A program made the position numbers and the translations under genes. From Sphingomonas pituitosa NBRC 102491 (GTDB lineage: Bacteria > Pseudomonadota > Alphaproteobacteria > Sphingomonadales > Sphingomonadaceae), in the NCBI RefSeq assembly GCF_001598435.1, contig NZ_BCYY01000001.1:124001-188000 (forward strand): DNA of 64,000 nt. Direction: 5' to 3'. Of the stretch, positions 40,694 to 49,485 are shown piece after piece (within the stretch, counting starts at the first letter, position 1; every line of letters starts with the position of its first letter). Below the pieces are notes generated by a model. That model was given only the letters and a program-made list of their open reading frames with translations, was not told the origin of the DNA and did not search any database.

Positions 40694-41176
40694 TCAGAGC
40701 AGTGCTTCGATATCCGCGCCGATCGCGCTCGGCGCAGTCGTCGGCGCGTAGCGCTCCACCACCTTGCCGGCGCGGTTCACCAGGAATTTGGTGAAGTTCC
40801 ACTTGATCGCCTGGGTGCCCAGCACCCCCGGGGCCTGCGCCTTCAGCGCTTGGAACAAGGGTGCGGCGTTGCTGCCGTTGACGTCGACCTTCGCGAAGAT
40901 CGGGAAGCTGACGTCATAGCTGAGCGAGCAGAAACTCGCGATTTCCTCGGCATTGCCGGGTTCCTGCGCGCCGAACTGGTTGCACGGGAAGGCCAGCACC
41001 GCGAAGCCGCGGTCGCGATAGGCGCGCCACAGCTGCTCCAGCTCCTTGTACTGGGGCGTGAACCCGCATTTGGACGCGGTGTTGACGACCAGCAGCACCT
41101 GACCGGTGAACTGCGACAGGTCGCTGGTGGTGCCGTCCGGCAGCGTCACCGGAAGCTGCGTGATCGCGTCGCTCAT
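40694..41176 (-). CDS. Glutathione peroxidase family protein
   Basis: A thioredoxin-fold peroxidase of 160 residues. The peroxidatic Cys37 is in [15 protein letters not shown], and [12 protein letters not shown] and [10 protein letters not shown] supply the conserved Gln and Trp/Asn. Bacterial members often use thioredoxin rather than glutathione. The ATG at 41176 overlaps the lolD stop as ATGA, so it is the last gene of the lolC/E-lolD-peroxidase unit. Confidence 0.94.
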   Translation of the reverse strand: MSDAITQLPVTLPDGTTSDLSQFTGQVLLVVNTASKCGFTPQYKELEQLWRAYRDRGFAVLAFPCNQFGAQEPGNAEEIASFCSLSYDVSFPIFAKVDVNGSNAAPLFQALKAQAPGVLGTQAIKWNFTKFLVNRAGKVVERYAPTTAPSAIGADIEALL

Positions 41177-41856
41177 GCCAATTCCTCCAGTCGTCCCTCG
41201 TGCAGCCGCACCACGCGGTCCATCCGCGCCGCCAGCCGTTCGTTGTGCGTGGCGACCAGCGCCGCCGAGCCTTCGTTGCGGACGAGGTTGACGAACTCTC
41301 CGAACACGCGGTCGGAGGTCGCCTCGTCGAGATTGCCGGTCGGCTCGTCCGCCAGCACCAGCGGCGGGCGGTTGGCGAGCGCGCGCGCCACCGCCACACG
41401 CTGCTGCTCGCCGCCCGACAGCTGGTTCGGCCGGTGCGTCAGCCGGTGGCCGAGCCCGAGCTGGGTGAGCAGCTCGGTCGCCCGCGCCTGCGCCGCCGGC
41501 CGCGTCGCGCCGTGGATCAGTTGCGGCAGAACGACATTCTCGGTCGCGTCGAAATCGGGCAGCAGATGGTGGAACTGGTAGATGAAGGCCAGCTTGTCGC
41601 GCCGCATCGCAGTCCGCCCCCCGGCCGGCAGCTTCGCCGCCTCCTCGCCGACGATGCGGATCGATCCCTCGAACCCGCCTTCGAGCAGGCCCACCGCCTG
41701 CAGCAGCGTCGACTTGCCCGAACCCGAGGGGCCGAGCAGCGCGACGATCTCGCCCCGCTGCACGTCGAGGTCGACGCCGCGCAGCACGTCGATCCGCACC
41801 CCGCCCTGCTCGAAGCTGCGGCGCAGGTCGCGCGTCTGGAGAACCGGTTCATTCAT
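41173..41856 (-). CDS. lolD: Lipoprotein-releasing system ATP-binding protein LolD
   Basis: The ATPase that powers release of outer-membrane lipoproteins from the inner membrane. The 227-residue ABC protein has Walker [19 protein letters not shown], the ABC signature [15 protein letters not shown] and Walker [13 protein letters not shown]. The membrane partner is directly upstream: the start overlaps its stop by 8 bases (ATGAATGA). Confidence 0.95.
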   Translation of the reverse strand: MNEPVLQTRDLRRSFEQGGVRIDVLRGVDLDVQRGEIVALLGPSGSGKSTLLQAVGLLEGGFEGSIRIVGEEAAKLPAGGRTAMRRDKLAFIYQFHHLLPDFDATENVVLPQLIHGATRPAAQARATELLTQLGLGHRLTHRPNQLSGGEQQRVAVARALANRPPLVLADEPTGNLDEATSDRVFGEFVNLVRNEGSAALVATHNERLAARMDRVVRLHEGRLEELA

Positions 41857-43099
41857 AGCGCAGCACCTGGACGGGATCGGTGCTCGCCGCCTTCCACGCA
41901 GGGTAGAGGGTGGCGAGGAAGGTGAACAGCAGCGCCGTCGCGCAGATCGCGAAGGTCTGCAGCGGATCGGTCTTGGCGGGAAGCTCGGTGAGGAAGCGCA
42001 TCTGCGGGTCCCACACCTTCTGGCCGGTCACCGCGCCGATCGCCCATACCACCTGCTCGCGGAAGGTGATGAAGAAGAAGGCGAGCACGCCCCCTGCCCC
42101 CACGCCCAGCGCGCCGATGGTGGTGCCGACGGTTACGAAGATGCGCATCAGCCCGCCGCGCGTCGCGCCCATCGTCCGCAGCACGGCGATGTCGCGCGTC
42201 TTGGCGCGCACCAGCATGATCAGCGACGAGATGATGTTGAACGACGCCACGACGAGGATGATCGACACGATGGTGAACGAGACGATCCGGTCGACCGACA
42301 GCGCCTCGAACAGTTCGCGGTTCATCTGCCGCCAGTCGGTGATCTGGCCGATATTCGCCACCTTGTCGGCAAGCGGGCGGACGACCTCGTCGATCTTGTC
42401 GGGATTGTTGGTGTCGATGCGGATCATCTGGACGCTGTCGCCGAGCAGCAGCAGCGTCTGCGCATCCTCCATCGGCATGAAGATATAGGCCTTGTCGTAA
42501 TCGTAGACGCCCACCTCGAAGATCGCGGCGATGCGGTACTTCACGATCCGCGGCATCGTGCCGAACGGCGTGGCCGAGCCCTGCGGGTTGATGATCGAGA
42601 TCTCCGACCCGATCGAGGCCCCCAGCGATTCTGCCAGCCGCGAGCCGATCGCGATCTGCTCGCCGCCCGGCTTGAGGTTCTTGAACGAGCCGAGGATCTC
42701 CTTGCCCTTCAGCGTCGGGTTGCCGAGGATGTCCTCCATCCTCAGGCCCCGCACCAGCGCGAACTCCACGCGGCCGTTATAGCTGGCGAACAGCGGCTGC
42801 TCGACCAGCGGCGTCGCCGCGGTGACGCCGGGGATCGCCTTGGCCTCGTCGGCGATGCGGCGCCAGTCGCGCAGCTGGCCGTTATAGCCTTGCACCACCG
42901 CATGGCCGTTCAGCCCGGAGATCTTGTCGAACAGTTCGGCGCGAAACCCGTTCATGATGCTCATCACCACGATCAGCGCGGCGACGCCGAGCATCACGGC
43001 GACCAGGCTGAAGCCGGCGACGACGGCGATGAAGGCTTCGCTGCGCCCGGGCAGCAGATAGCGGCGGGCGATCATTCGCTCGTAGCGAGAGAGTAGCAT
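41849..43099 (-). CDS. Lipoprotein-releasing system permease (LolC/LolE family)
   Basis: A 416-residue inner-membrane protein that works with LolD. It has an N-terminal span ([20 protein letters not shown]), a large periplasmic domain (about 50-270) and three C-terminal spans in the FtsX-like domain ([31 protein letters not shown]; the last ends in [15 protein letters not shown]). Only one permease gene is present, as in alphaproteobacteria with a single LolF-like protein rather than separate LolC and LolE. The 539 bases upstream contain the small-RNA candidate. Confidence 0.93.
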   Translation of the reverse strand: MLLSRYERMIARRYLLPGRSEAFIAVVAGFSLVAVMLGVAALIVVMSIMNGFRAELFDKISGLNGHAVVQGYNGQLRDWRRIADEAKAIPGVTAATPLVEQPLFASYNGRVEFALVRGLRMEDILGNPTLKGKEILGSFKNLKPGGEQIAIGSRLAESLGASIGSEISIINPQGSATPFGTMPRIVKYRIAAIFEVGVYDYDKAYIFMPMEDAQTLLLLGDSVQMIRIDTNNPDKIDEVVRPLADKVANIGQITDWRQMNRELFEALSVDRIVSFTIVSIILVVASFNIISSLIMLVRAKTRDIAVLRTMGATRGGLMRIFVTVGTTIGALGVGAGGVLAFFFITFREQVVWAIGAVTGQKVWDPQMRFLTELPAKTDPLQTFAICATALLFTFLATLYPAWKAASTDPVQVLRYE

Positions 43100-43159
43100 G
43101 GCGATCCTCTAGGGCCAGTCAGGCGGCGTGGGAAGCGTTCTGTTGCCGATTCGACACAG

Positions 43160-43386
43160 GCTTGCCGCAATCTGCTGACGCGAAGCTGTCGACCGGTGAC
43201 AAAGGCCGTCCAGCCTTCTACCAAGAAACCGTCGAAGCGCAGGCGCAAAAAGGCCACGGTTCGGGGAGGTTCCCAGCTCCACATGCGAACAAACGCAAGT
43301 GTTTGAAGCGGGATCCTATCAAGGGGGCTGACGAGCATTCGTCACGCAGGCGCCCGGGCCGGCAACGGTCCGGGCGTTTTCGTTTT
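43160..43386 (+). ncRNA. Candidate small RNA with three 3' hairpins
   Basis: The gap between two minus-strand genes carries plus-strand structure. Three perfect hairpins occur in order: CAAAC/GTTTG (43290-43305), TGACGA/TCGTCA (43329-43344), and CGCCCGG/CCGGGCG (43351-43376) followed by TTTTCGTTTT. Third-position base use differs from neighbouring genes, so it is unlikely to be protein coding. A 7-codon ORF (ATG 43283 to TGA 43306, MRTNASV) preceded by GGGGAGG overlaps the first hairpin. The 5' end is unknown. It matches no RNA family that I can recognise. Confidence 0.4.
43351..43386 (+). terminator. Intrinsic terminator, plus strand
   Basis: A 7-bp GC stem, CGCCCGG (43351-43357) with CCGGGCG (43370-43376), is followed directly by TTTTCGTTTT. 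It can only serve a plus-strand transcript, yet the genes on both sides run on the minus strand; this is the main argument for a small RNA here. Confidence 0.6.
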
Positions 43387-43487
43387 CGGACTGGTTGTCG
43401 TGGCCGACCCGCCCGGCTTCAGCTTGCCCTTACTTGGTTTTCAGCCAGTCGGTCTGCAAGGCGTGTGCTCCCGCGCCCTACGCCGAT

Positions 43488-43515
43488 CCGTCATTCCGGC
43501 TTTCGCCGGGATGAC
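43488..43515. repeat. Single CGTCAT-family palindrome
   Basis: A solo copy of the family seen in pairs elsewhere: GTCATTCCGGC TTTC GCCGGGATGAC in hairpin form. No facing partner is present within 150 bases. The remaining gap to the TonB receptor stop at 43639 holds only further GC hairpins (for example CCTCCC/GGGAGG at about 43600-43623). Confidence 0.7.
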
Positions 43516-43638
43516 AAACTGGAAGAGGTATTCCTGTCGGTACGGCTTGGCCTTCCCACCGCTATCGGGCGGAGCGGGTCGCCCCACCCCGCCCGCCAAC
43601 CTCCCCCGGCCATGGCGGGAGGCCAGCCCGTGCCACGA

Positions 43639-46011
43639 TCAGAACGAGCCGCTGATCGTGAAACCCCAGGTACGCGGATCGCCCGGCTGGCCGATGATCA
43701 GGCCGGTATTGCCCGACTGGACCGAGAGCAGCTCGAAATAATGCTGGTCGAACGCGTTCCGCACCCAGGCGAAGGCGTTCACCTTGCCCTTGCGATAGCC
43801 GAGCCGGAAGTTGGACAGCGCATAGCCGTTGATCCAGGTGTAGGCCGAGGGCGACGGGTTGGACGAGAAGCGCGACCGCCAGCTGCCGTCATAGCCGAGA
43901 TAGACCTGCCCGCCTTCGACCGGGGCATTGACCTCGCCGCCGAAGCCGAGCGCCCATTTGGAGATGCCCGGCAGCACCTGGCCCGAAATGTCGCAATTGG
44001 CCGGGCTCACCCCGCCCGGCGTGCCCGGCGCGCTCGGCGTCGCGCCGGTGCTGCCGCCTGCAAGCTCGGGCGGGCACGGCGCGTCGCGGAAGCGGACGTA
44101 CTTGGCATCGGTATAGGCGCCGTTGACGTAGAGCTTGAAGCGGTCGGTCGGCTGGAAGTTCGAATCGAACTCGACGCCGCGCACCCGCACCTTGTCGGCA
44201 TTGGCGAGATAGCCGCGGATCACCCCCAGCTGGCCGTTGGTCACGGTCGCCTGATAGTCCCTCACCTCGGTCCAGAAGCCCGCGAGGTTGAAGGTCGCGC
44301 GACGATCGAGGAACTGCGTCTTCAGGCCCAGCTCGAAGTGATTGACCTTCTCCGGCTTGACCGAGGCGGCGCCGAGGATCGGATTGTTGTTCGCATCGAG
44401 CGGCAGGCCGGACAGGTTGATGCCGCCCGACTTGAAGCTGCGCGCATAGGTCGCATAGCCGTGCACGTCGCGGTCGAAGTCATAGGAGAGCGTCGCGTCG
44501 CCCGAGACGTTCCAGTCGCTGAACCGCGCCGAATAATTCTGCGGCGCCAGCACCCCGCGCTGGTCGGCGGTGAGCGTTGTGCTCCCAGCGCCGTTGGTGA
44601 CGACCGCGAGGTACGACCCGGTCTTCTTGTCGTAGTTCAGCCGCAGGCCGGGCTGGAACCGCAGCTTCGGCACCACTTCCCAGTTGAGCTTGCCGAACAC
44701 CGCGAAGCTGGTGTTGTCGAACCCGATCGTGTTCTTCGAGGTCAGCCCGTTCAGCGTCGCCGGGTTGTTCGCCGCAGCACTGGTCGGGTTGAGCAGCCAG
44801 CGGCTCGCCGCCGATCCCTGCACCTGCGAGCCCTGGGTGTCGATGGTCTGGTGAAACACGAACACGCCGGCCGTGTAGTCGAGCTTGTTCTTGCCGTTCG
44901 ACGCGATCCGCAGCTCCTGCGTCACCTGCTTCTGCTGCGACGGGTTCTGCGAGACGGTGGTGATCGGCAGGCCGATAAAGTCTCGGTCGTTGGCCGGCTG
45001 CCAGTCCCAATAGCGCCAGGCGCTGACCGAGGTGATCGTCGCCGCCCCCAGATCCCAGTTCGCCACCAGCGAGGCGCCGCCGATTTCCTGCCGCGAATTG
45101 ATGTCGGCATCGAGGTCGGTGCGGCGGTCGAACGGGTCGGTGCTCGGCGGCGTGTAGCCGAACGCCGCGGCGAGCGCGGCATATTGCCGGTTGAGCGGCC
45201 GCTGGGTGGCACCGGTGCGGACGTAATATTGCACGCAGCACAACGGGTTCTGCAGGTTGAAGTCGCCCGAAAGGGTCAGGTCGAGGTTCGGCGCCGCGCG
45301 CCACAGCAGCTGGCCGCGCACCCCGTAATTGTCGAGCCGGTGGAGGTTGGTATCCGACCGCGTGTTGTAGATCGTGCCCTGGCGATTGGTAATCGAGGTC
45401 GAGATCCGCACCGCCAGCGTGTCGTTGGCGATCGGCGCCGAGGCGGAAGCCTTGAGCTGGAGGAAGTTGTAGTTGCCGGCGCTCGCCTCATAGCGGACCT
45501 CCGGCGTGAAGCTCGGCTTGCGCGTGGTGATGTTGATCGCGCCGGCCGTGGTGTTCTTGCCGTAGAGCGTGCCCTGCGGTCCGCGCAGCACCTCCACCCG
45601 CTCGACATCGACGAAGTCGAAGGTCGAGGCGCCGACACGGCCGATATAGACGCCGTCGACATAGAAGCCGACGCCCTGCTCGATCCCGTCATTGGTCAGG
45701 CCGAACGGCGCGCCGAGGCCCCGGATGTTGATCGCGGTGTTGCGCGGGTTGCTCGAATAGAATTGGAGGGCCGGCTGCGACTGCTGGATGCGGGCGACGT
45801 TGAACGCCCCGGCCTCGGCCAGCGTCGCCCCGCTCAGCACCGAAATGGCCACCGGCACTTCCTGGACCCGCTCCTCGCGCCGCCGTGCGGTCACCACGAC
45901 GTCGCCGTCCTGGCGCTGCGGCTCCTCGGCGACGGGCTTCGGCACCTCGGGATCGGGTGCGGCGGGCATCGCACTGGACAGCAGCAACAGCGGAATCAGC
46001 GGCAGGCTCAT
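43639..46011 (-). CDS. TonB-dependent outer-membrane receptor
   Basis: A 790-residue receptor importing an unknown ligand across the outer membrane. After a signal peptide (LPLIPLLLLSSAMPAAP) comes the TonB-box-like DGDVVVTARRREERVQEVP, then the plug with INIRGLG, FYVDGVYIGR and VEVLRGPQGTLYGKNTTAGA, and a beta-barrel ending in the terminal Phe of TWGFTISGSF. It resembles the CIRB-type group abundant in sphingomonads; no siderophore genes lie nearby, so the ligand is undecided. ATG 46011 is followed by a typical signal sequence. Confidence 0.94.
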   Translation of the reverse strand: MSLPLIPLLLLSSAMPAAPDPEVPKPVAEEPQRQDGDVVVTARRREERVQEVPVAISVLSGATLAEAGAFNVARIQQSQPALQFYSSNPRNTAINIRGLGAPFGLTNDGIEQGVGFYVDGVYIGRVGASTFDFVDVERVEVLRGPQGTLYGKNTTAGAINITTRKPSFTPEVRYEASAGNYNFLQLKASASAPIANDTLAVRISTSITNRQGTIYNTRSDTNLHRLDNYGVRGQLLWRAAPNLDLTLSGDFNLQNPLCCVQYYVRTGATQRPLNRQYAALAAAFGYTPPSTDPFDRRTDLDADINSRQEIGGASLVANWDLGAATITSVSAWRYWDWQPANDRDFIGLPITTVSQNPSQQKQVTQELRIASNGKNKLDYTAGVFVFHQTIDTQGSQVQGSAASRWLLNPTSAAANNPATLNGLTSKNTIGFDNTSFAVFGKLNWEVVPKLRFQPGLRLNYDKKTGSYLAVVTNGAGSTTLTADQRGVLAPQNYSARFSDWNVSGDATLSYDFDRDVHGYATYARSFKSGGINLSGLPLDANNNPILGAASVKPEKVNHFELGLKTQFLDRRATFNLAGFWTEVRDYQATVTNGQLGVIRGYLANADKVRVRGVEFDSNFQPTDRFKLYVNGAYTDAKYVRFRDAPCPPELAGGSTGATPSAPGTPGGVSPANCDISGQVLPGISKWALGFGGEVNAPVEGGQVYLGYDGSWRSRFSSNPSPSAYTWINGYALSNFRLGYRKGKVNAFAWVRNAFDQHYFELLSVQSGNTGLIIGQPGDPRTWGFTISGSF

Positions 46012-46108
46012 GATGTTCCCCTAGATCGTTGCGGCAATCTCCACTGTATCGATGGGTTTTAGCTAGGAAGGAGATGTTTAGCGGGGGCTAGCCCGGATTG
46101 GGGCACCT

Positions 46109-46136
46109 CTTGAAACGCTCAACCGCAACACCAGAT
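46109..46136 (+). promoter_or_regulatory. Putative sigma-32 heat-shock promoter of hsp20
   Basis: CTTGAAA (46109-46115) matches the sigma-32 -35 consensus exactly; CCAGAT (46131-46136), a partial match to the CCCCAT-type -10, follows after 15 bases. Transcription would start near 46143 and give a leader of about 93 bases, the right size for the RNA thermometer described next. Confidence 0.5.
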
Positions 46137-46139
46137 GAA

Positions 46140-46235
46140 GGGAGCGAGGCGCCGAACGGGCTTCGCACCGGTGCCGCGGCAGTTGTCCGGGCTCCGAATG
46201 TTAGACGTTCAAATTGCTCACAGGAGGATCTGAAG
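46140..46235 (+). promoter_or_regulatory. ROSE-type RNA thermometer in the hsp20 leader
   Basis: The 3' hairpin has the ROSE signature: UUGCU (46214-46218), loop CAC, and AGGAGG (46222-46227), the Shine-Dalgarno sequence. Pairing gives U-A, C-G, a G-G mismatch, U-A and U-G, exactly the unstable pattern of ROSE elements. An outer stem UUCA/UGAA (46208-46211 with 46231-46234) closes it just before the ATG. Upstream, GGAGC (about 46141) can pair with GCTCC (about 46191) to form a longer hairpin. At low temperature the ribosome site would be masked; heat would open it. Confidence 0.7.
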
Positions 46236-46706
46236 ATGCGTCAGTTAGACTTTGCACCCTTCCGTCGCTCGGCGATCGGGTTCGACCGGCTTTTCGACTT
46301 GCTCGAAGCCAGCGCCCGTCAGACGAGTTCGGAAAACTACCCCCCCTTCAACCTCGAGCGACTTGCCGAGGATCGCTATCGCATCACCATCGCGGTGGCC
46401 GGCTTCAAGGCGGACGAGATCGACATCACCGCGCAGCAGAACCTGCTGCTGGTCGCCGGCAAGAAGGCCGGGGAGAATGAGAACAATCAGGGCAATTACC
46501 TGCACCTGGGCATCGCCAATCGCAGCTTCGAACGCCGCTTCGAACTCGCCGACTTCGTGCGGGTGGAGAATGCGAACCTGGCCGACGGCCTGCTGACGAT
46601 CGAGCTGCTGCGCGAAGTGCCCGAGGCGATGAAGCCCAAGAAGATCCAGGTGGGGTCCGGCAGCGTGGCCGAAGCGATCGACCATCGCACGGCGGACGCG
46701 GCCTAA
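46236..46706 (+). CDS. Small heat-shock protein (Hsp20/IbpA-type)
   Basis: An ATP-independent holdase chaperone of 156 residues. The N-terminal part starts MRQLDFAPFRRSAIGFDRLF; the alpha-crystallin domain (about 38-130) includes YRITIAVAGFKADEIDITAQ and SFERRFELADFVRVENANL; the C-terminus has the IxV anchor motif (KKIQVGS). AGGAGG sits 8 bases before the ATG and is masked in the predicted ROSE hairpin. Control by sigma-32 and temperature is inferred. A strong terminator follows the stop. Confidence 0.94.
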   Translation: MRQLDFAPFRRSAIGFDRLFDLLEASARQTSSENYPPFNLERLAEDRYRITIAVAGFKADEIDITAQQNLLLVAGKKAGENENNQGNYLHLGIANRSFERRFELADFVRVENANLADGLLTIELLREVPEAMKPKKIQVGSGSVAEAIDHRTADAA

Positions 46707-46752
46707 CTCACCAAGAGCTCGCGGCGTCTCCCTCCCTTTGGCGCAGCGACGG

Positions 46753-46783
46753 GGCGCTCGGGCTTCGGCCCGGGCGCCTTTTT
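46753..46783 (+). terminator. Intrinsic terminator of hsp20
   Basis: GGCGCTCGGGC (46753-46763), loop TTCG, and GCCCGGGCGCC (46768-46778) make an 11-bp stem with one mismatch, followed by TTTTT. It lies 47 bases after the hsp20 stop and just before the convergent end of the chemoreceptor gene. Confidence 0.85.
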
Positions 46784-46795
46784 CTCATGGCGACG

Positions 46796-48643
46796 TCAGA
46801 AGGAGGCCCAGTTGTCGGCGGTCGCCGATGCCGGCACCGGGGCCGCCAGCGGCTTGACCGGCGAAACATAGCCGTCAGCGCGCTGGGCTGGAGCGACAGG
46901 CCGCCGTGCCGGGCTACCACTCGTCCGCGCACCGACGTCGAACTTCGATGCCTGATCGATCAGGGCCTCGACCTCACCGGTCAGGTTCCGCGCTGCGGCG
47001 GACGTCTGCTCCACCATGGCGGCATTCTGCTGCGTGGACTTATCCATGGTGCTGACGGCTACCGCAATTTCCGTGACGGTGCTCGACTGGGCGTGATTGT
47101 CCTTTGCCATGCTTGCCAGCAATTCGTGTACGTCGTGCACATCGGTGGCGATGCCGGCCAGTGCGCCGTCCACTTTCTGCACCATGTCCACCGCGGCAAC
47201 GATATCGGTCTGCGTCGCGGTGAGCTGATCACGGGCGCGGCCCGCTTCCTCCTCTGCACGCATCGCCAACGCGGAGACCAGATCGGCAACCACAGCAAAG
47301 CCGCGACCCGCTTCGCCCGCGCGACCGGCTTCGACGGCAGCGTTCATCGCGAGCACCCGCGTCTGGAACGCGATCTTGTCGAGGCCTTCGATCACGCTGT
47401 CGATGCCCTTCGCGCTGTCTGCAACCCGGGTCATCGCCTGCACGGCAGCGTCGGTGACGGCACGCCCGCCCTCCACCGTCACGCTTGCGCCATCGGCGCG
47501 GCCCACCGTCTGCCCAGCCGACGACGCCGTCGCCTTGAATCGCTGGTCCATCTGGGTGATGGCAGCGGCAGTCTGTTCCAGGCTGGCGGCATTGGCTTCG
47601 GTGCGCCGCGCCAGATCTTCGGACGCGCGCGCGATCTGGCCGGAGCCGCTGCTGATCGAAGCAGCACTCTCCAGCACCGCTCCGATCAACGCGCGCAGGC
47701 TGTGCAGCACCGCGTTGAAGTCCTGCCGCACCGGTTCATAGTCTGTCGGAAAAGGATCGCGGATGTCCTTGGTAAGATCGCCCGCCGAGATGGCCGAGAT
47801 TGCCCCCCGCAGCGCGCTCGTCACCTGCACCTGGGTGGCGGCATTCTCTTCCTCCGCACGTGCCCGATCGGCCGCGGCAAGCCGGAAGATTTCGCACGCG
47901 CGCGCCATGCGGCCGATCTCGTCGATCTGTCCGGTATAGGGGATCGAGACCTCCTGTGCGGCGGCCAGCGACTCCATCGTATCAGCCAGCGTGCCGATCG
48001 GCCGTATGATGCTCTTGCGCGCAATCTGCAGTGCGAACAGCCAGACCGCCGCCACCACCACGGCAATGGCCAGCGCAACCCATCCGACCCAGCGGTTCAC
48101 GGCGCCGGCATCGGTAGTCACCTGTTCCGAAATCAGGATCTGTTCGGAAGCCAGGGCCGACATGGTATCCGAAACCGGGTCGATTGCCGGGTACAGCCGA
48201 TCGATGACGAAGCGGTCCAGCGCCCCACGATCGCCCCGCTTCAGAATGGCTTCCAATGCCTCCACCTGGGCATCCGCCGTGCGCATCCGCACTTCGGCCT
48301 CGCTCGCCAACTTCGCCTCGTTGCCCTCGATCAACGTTGCGCGATAGGCTTTCCAGCTCTGGGCGATCCGCGCGCGTCCCTCGGCGATCTGATGCGCCGC
48401 GTCGGCGAGCGTAATGTTGCCGTTGCGAGCCTTGTGCGAGGCATCGACGATGCTGACGGCATAGGCGTCCGCGATCGTCTTGATGTCCCGAAGCGGCTGG
48501 ATCCGATCGATCAACAACGTATTGAAACTGGCCCGGTTGGAACGAACGCTGAGGTTCAACGTAGCAATCGTACCGACGAAAGCGGCTGCAAACAGCACAA
48601 GGCAGAACATGAGCTTCGCACGGATGGTGTAGCTGAGCAGCAT
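46796..48643 (-). CDS. Methyl-accepting chemotaxis protein
   Basis: A chemoreceptor of 615 residues. Membrane spans at about 10-30 and 190-212 enclose a four-helix-bundle-like periplasmic domain (about 31-188). HAMP follows, then the cytoplasmic hairpin with AFQTRVLAMNAAVEAGRAGE and AGRGFAVVADLVSALAMRA. Where the consensus has EVR after FAVVAD, this protein has LVS. The C-terminus is NWASF, a match to the NWxxF tether for CheR/CheB. No che genes are in the window. ATG 48643 (MLLSYTIRAKL) is preferred over a frame start 16 codons upstream. Confidence 0.92.
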   Translation of the reverse strand: MLLSYTIRAKLMFCLVLFAAAFVGTIATLNLSVRSNRASFNTLLIDRIQPLRDIKTIADAYAVSIVDASHKARNGNITLADAAHQIAEGRARIAQSWKAYRATLIEGNEAKLASEAEVRMRTADAQVEALEAILKRGDRGALDRFVIDRLYPAIDPVSDTMSALASEQILISEQVTTDAGAVNRWVGWVALAIAVVVAAVWLFALQIARKSIIRPIGTLADTMESLAAAQEVSIPYTGQIDEIGRMARACEIFRLAAADRARAEEENAATQVQVTSALRGAISAISAGDLTKDIRDPFPTDYEPVRQDFNAVLHSLRALIGAVLESAASISSGSGQIARASEDLARRTEANAASLEQTAAAITQMDQRFKATASSAGQTVGRADGASVTVEGGRAVTDAAVQAMTRVADSAKGIDSVIEGLDKIAFQTRVLAMNAAVEAGRAGEAGRGFAVVADLVSALAMRAEEEAGRARDQLTATQTDIVAAVDMVQKVDGALAGIATDVHDVHELLASMAKDNHAQSSTVTEIAVAVSTMDKSTQQNAAMVEQTSAAARNLTGEVEALIDQASKFDVGARTSGSPARRPVAPAQRADGYVSPVKPLAAPVPASATADNWASF

Positions 48644-48821
48644 GCGATCGATTTCTCCAACACGCGCAGTTATGCCTTGACCCGGCGGCATCTACGGCAG
48701 TGATTGGAAACGTTATAGACGGAGGCATGTCGAACCAGCTGATCCGGCCCGGGATTAACCTCTATCTTTGCGCAGAAAGTATTTTTACGGAGGCCGGTGG
48801 CCCCTGTCCTGCCTGGATCGT

Positions 48822-49481
48822 CTACGTTGCCGGTTTCAACCCCAGCAACCACGGCTTCACCCGCCCCGTCGGCTTGGCAACCCCGTCCAGCCGCTCGGCC
48901 CGCACGATCGTCACCGGTTTGAGGATCATCTGGCCCTTCATCACGTCGCGCCCGCCGCCGCTGGGCAGCGCGAGGATCCGCTGGACCACGTCCATGCCGC
49001 CCACCACCTGGCCGAACGCCGCGAACCCCAGGTTTTGCCCACGTGCGTCGAGCCCCGGATTGTCGCCGACCATGATCGAGAAATTGCCGTTGGCCGAATT
49101 GGGGTTCGGCCCGTGCGCCATCGAGATGGTGCCGTTCAGGTGTTTCAGCCCGGTCTTGCTGGTCGGCTCCAGCGGCAGCGGATCGAGCATCCGGCGCGCG
49201 TCGGTGCCGACGCCGCCCTGGATGAAGCCCCGGGTCGGCTCGGTCTTGCGCCGCGCGGTGCGGTAGAAATCGGTGCCCTCCAGCCGCCCGTCATCGACAT
49301 AGGCGAGGAAGTTGGCGACGGTCTTGGGCGCGCGCTTCGCATCCAGTGCGAGGGTGATCGCGCCCATGCTCGTCACCAGCCGCACGCGGACCTGGCCGGG
49401 CGCCGGCCGAGGCTGCTGCGGTGCGGGCGCTGCGGACACCGCCAGCAGCGCCAGCCCGGCGACGAAAACCCGCCGCAGCAC
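48822..49481 (-). CDS. Exported cyclophilin-type peptidyl-prolyl isomerase
   Basis: Catalyses cis-trans isomerisation of X-Pro bonds, here probably in the periplasm: the N-terminus (RVFVAGLALLAVSAAPAP) is a signal peptide. The 219-residue protein has the cyclophilin core: VTSMGAITLALDAKRAPKTV, FYRTARRKTEPTRGFIQGG and NLGFAAFGQVVGGMDVV. The active-site region (normally FHR..I) is partly changed to FYR. It starts 4 bases after the pyrG stop, suggesting co-transcription. Confidence 0.92.
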   Translation of the reverse strand: MLRRVFVAGLALLAVSAAPAPQQPRPAPGQVRVRLVTSMGAITLALDAKRAPKTVANFLAYVDDGRLEGTDFYRTARRKTEPTRGFIQGGVGTDARRMLDPLPLEPTSKTGLKHLNGTISMAHGPNPNSANGNFSIMVGDNPGLDARGQNLGFAAFGQVVGGMDVVQRILALPSGGGRDVMKGQMILKPVTIVRAERLDGVAKPTGRVKPWLLGLKPAT

Positions 49482-49485
49482 GCGC

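Noticed and set aside
43283..43386. Leader-peptide attenuator, because a 7-codon ORF precedes hairpins and a terminator
   Set aside because: No plus-strand gene follows that could be attenuated; a stand-alone small RNA fits better.
43162..46062. A 966-codon plus-strand frame across the TonB receptor
   Set aside because: Antisense shadow of the receptor; residues are Arg/His/Ala-rich without motifs. Only its first part overlaps the small-RNA candidate.
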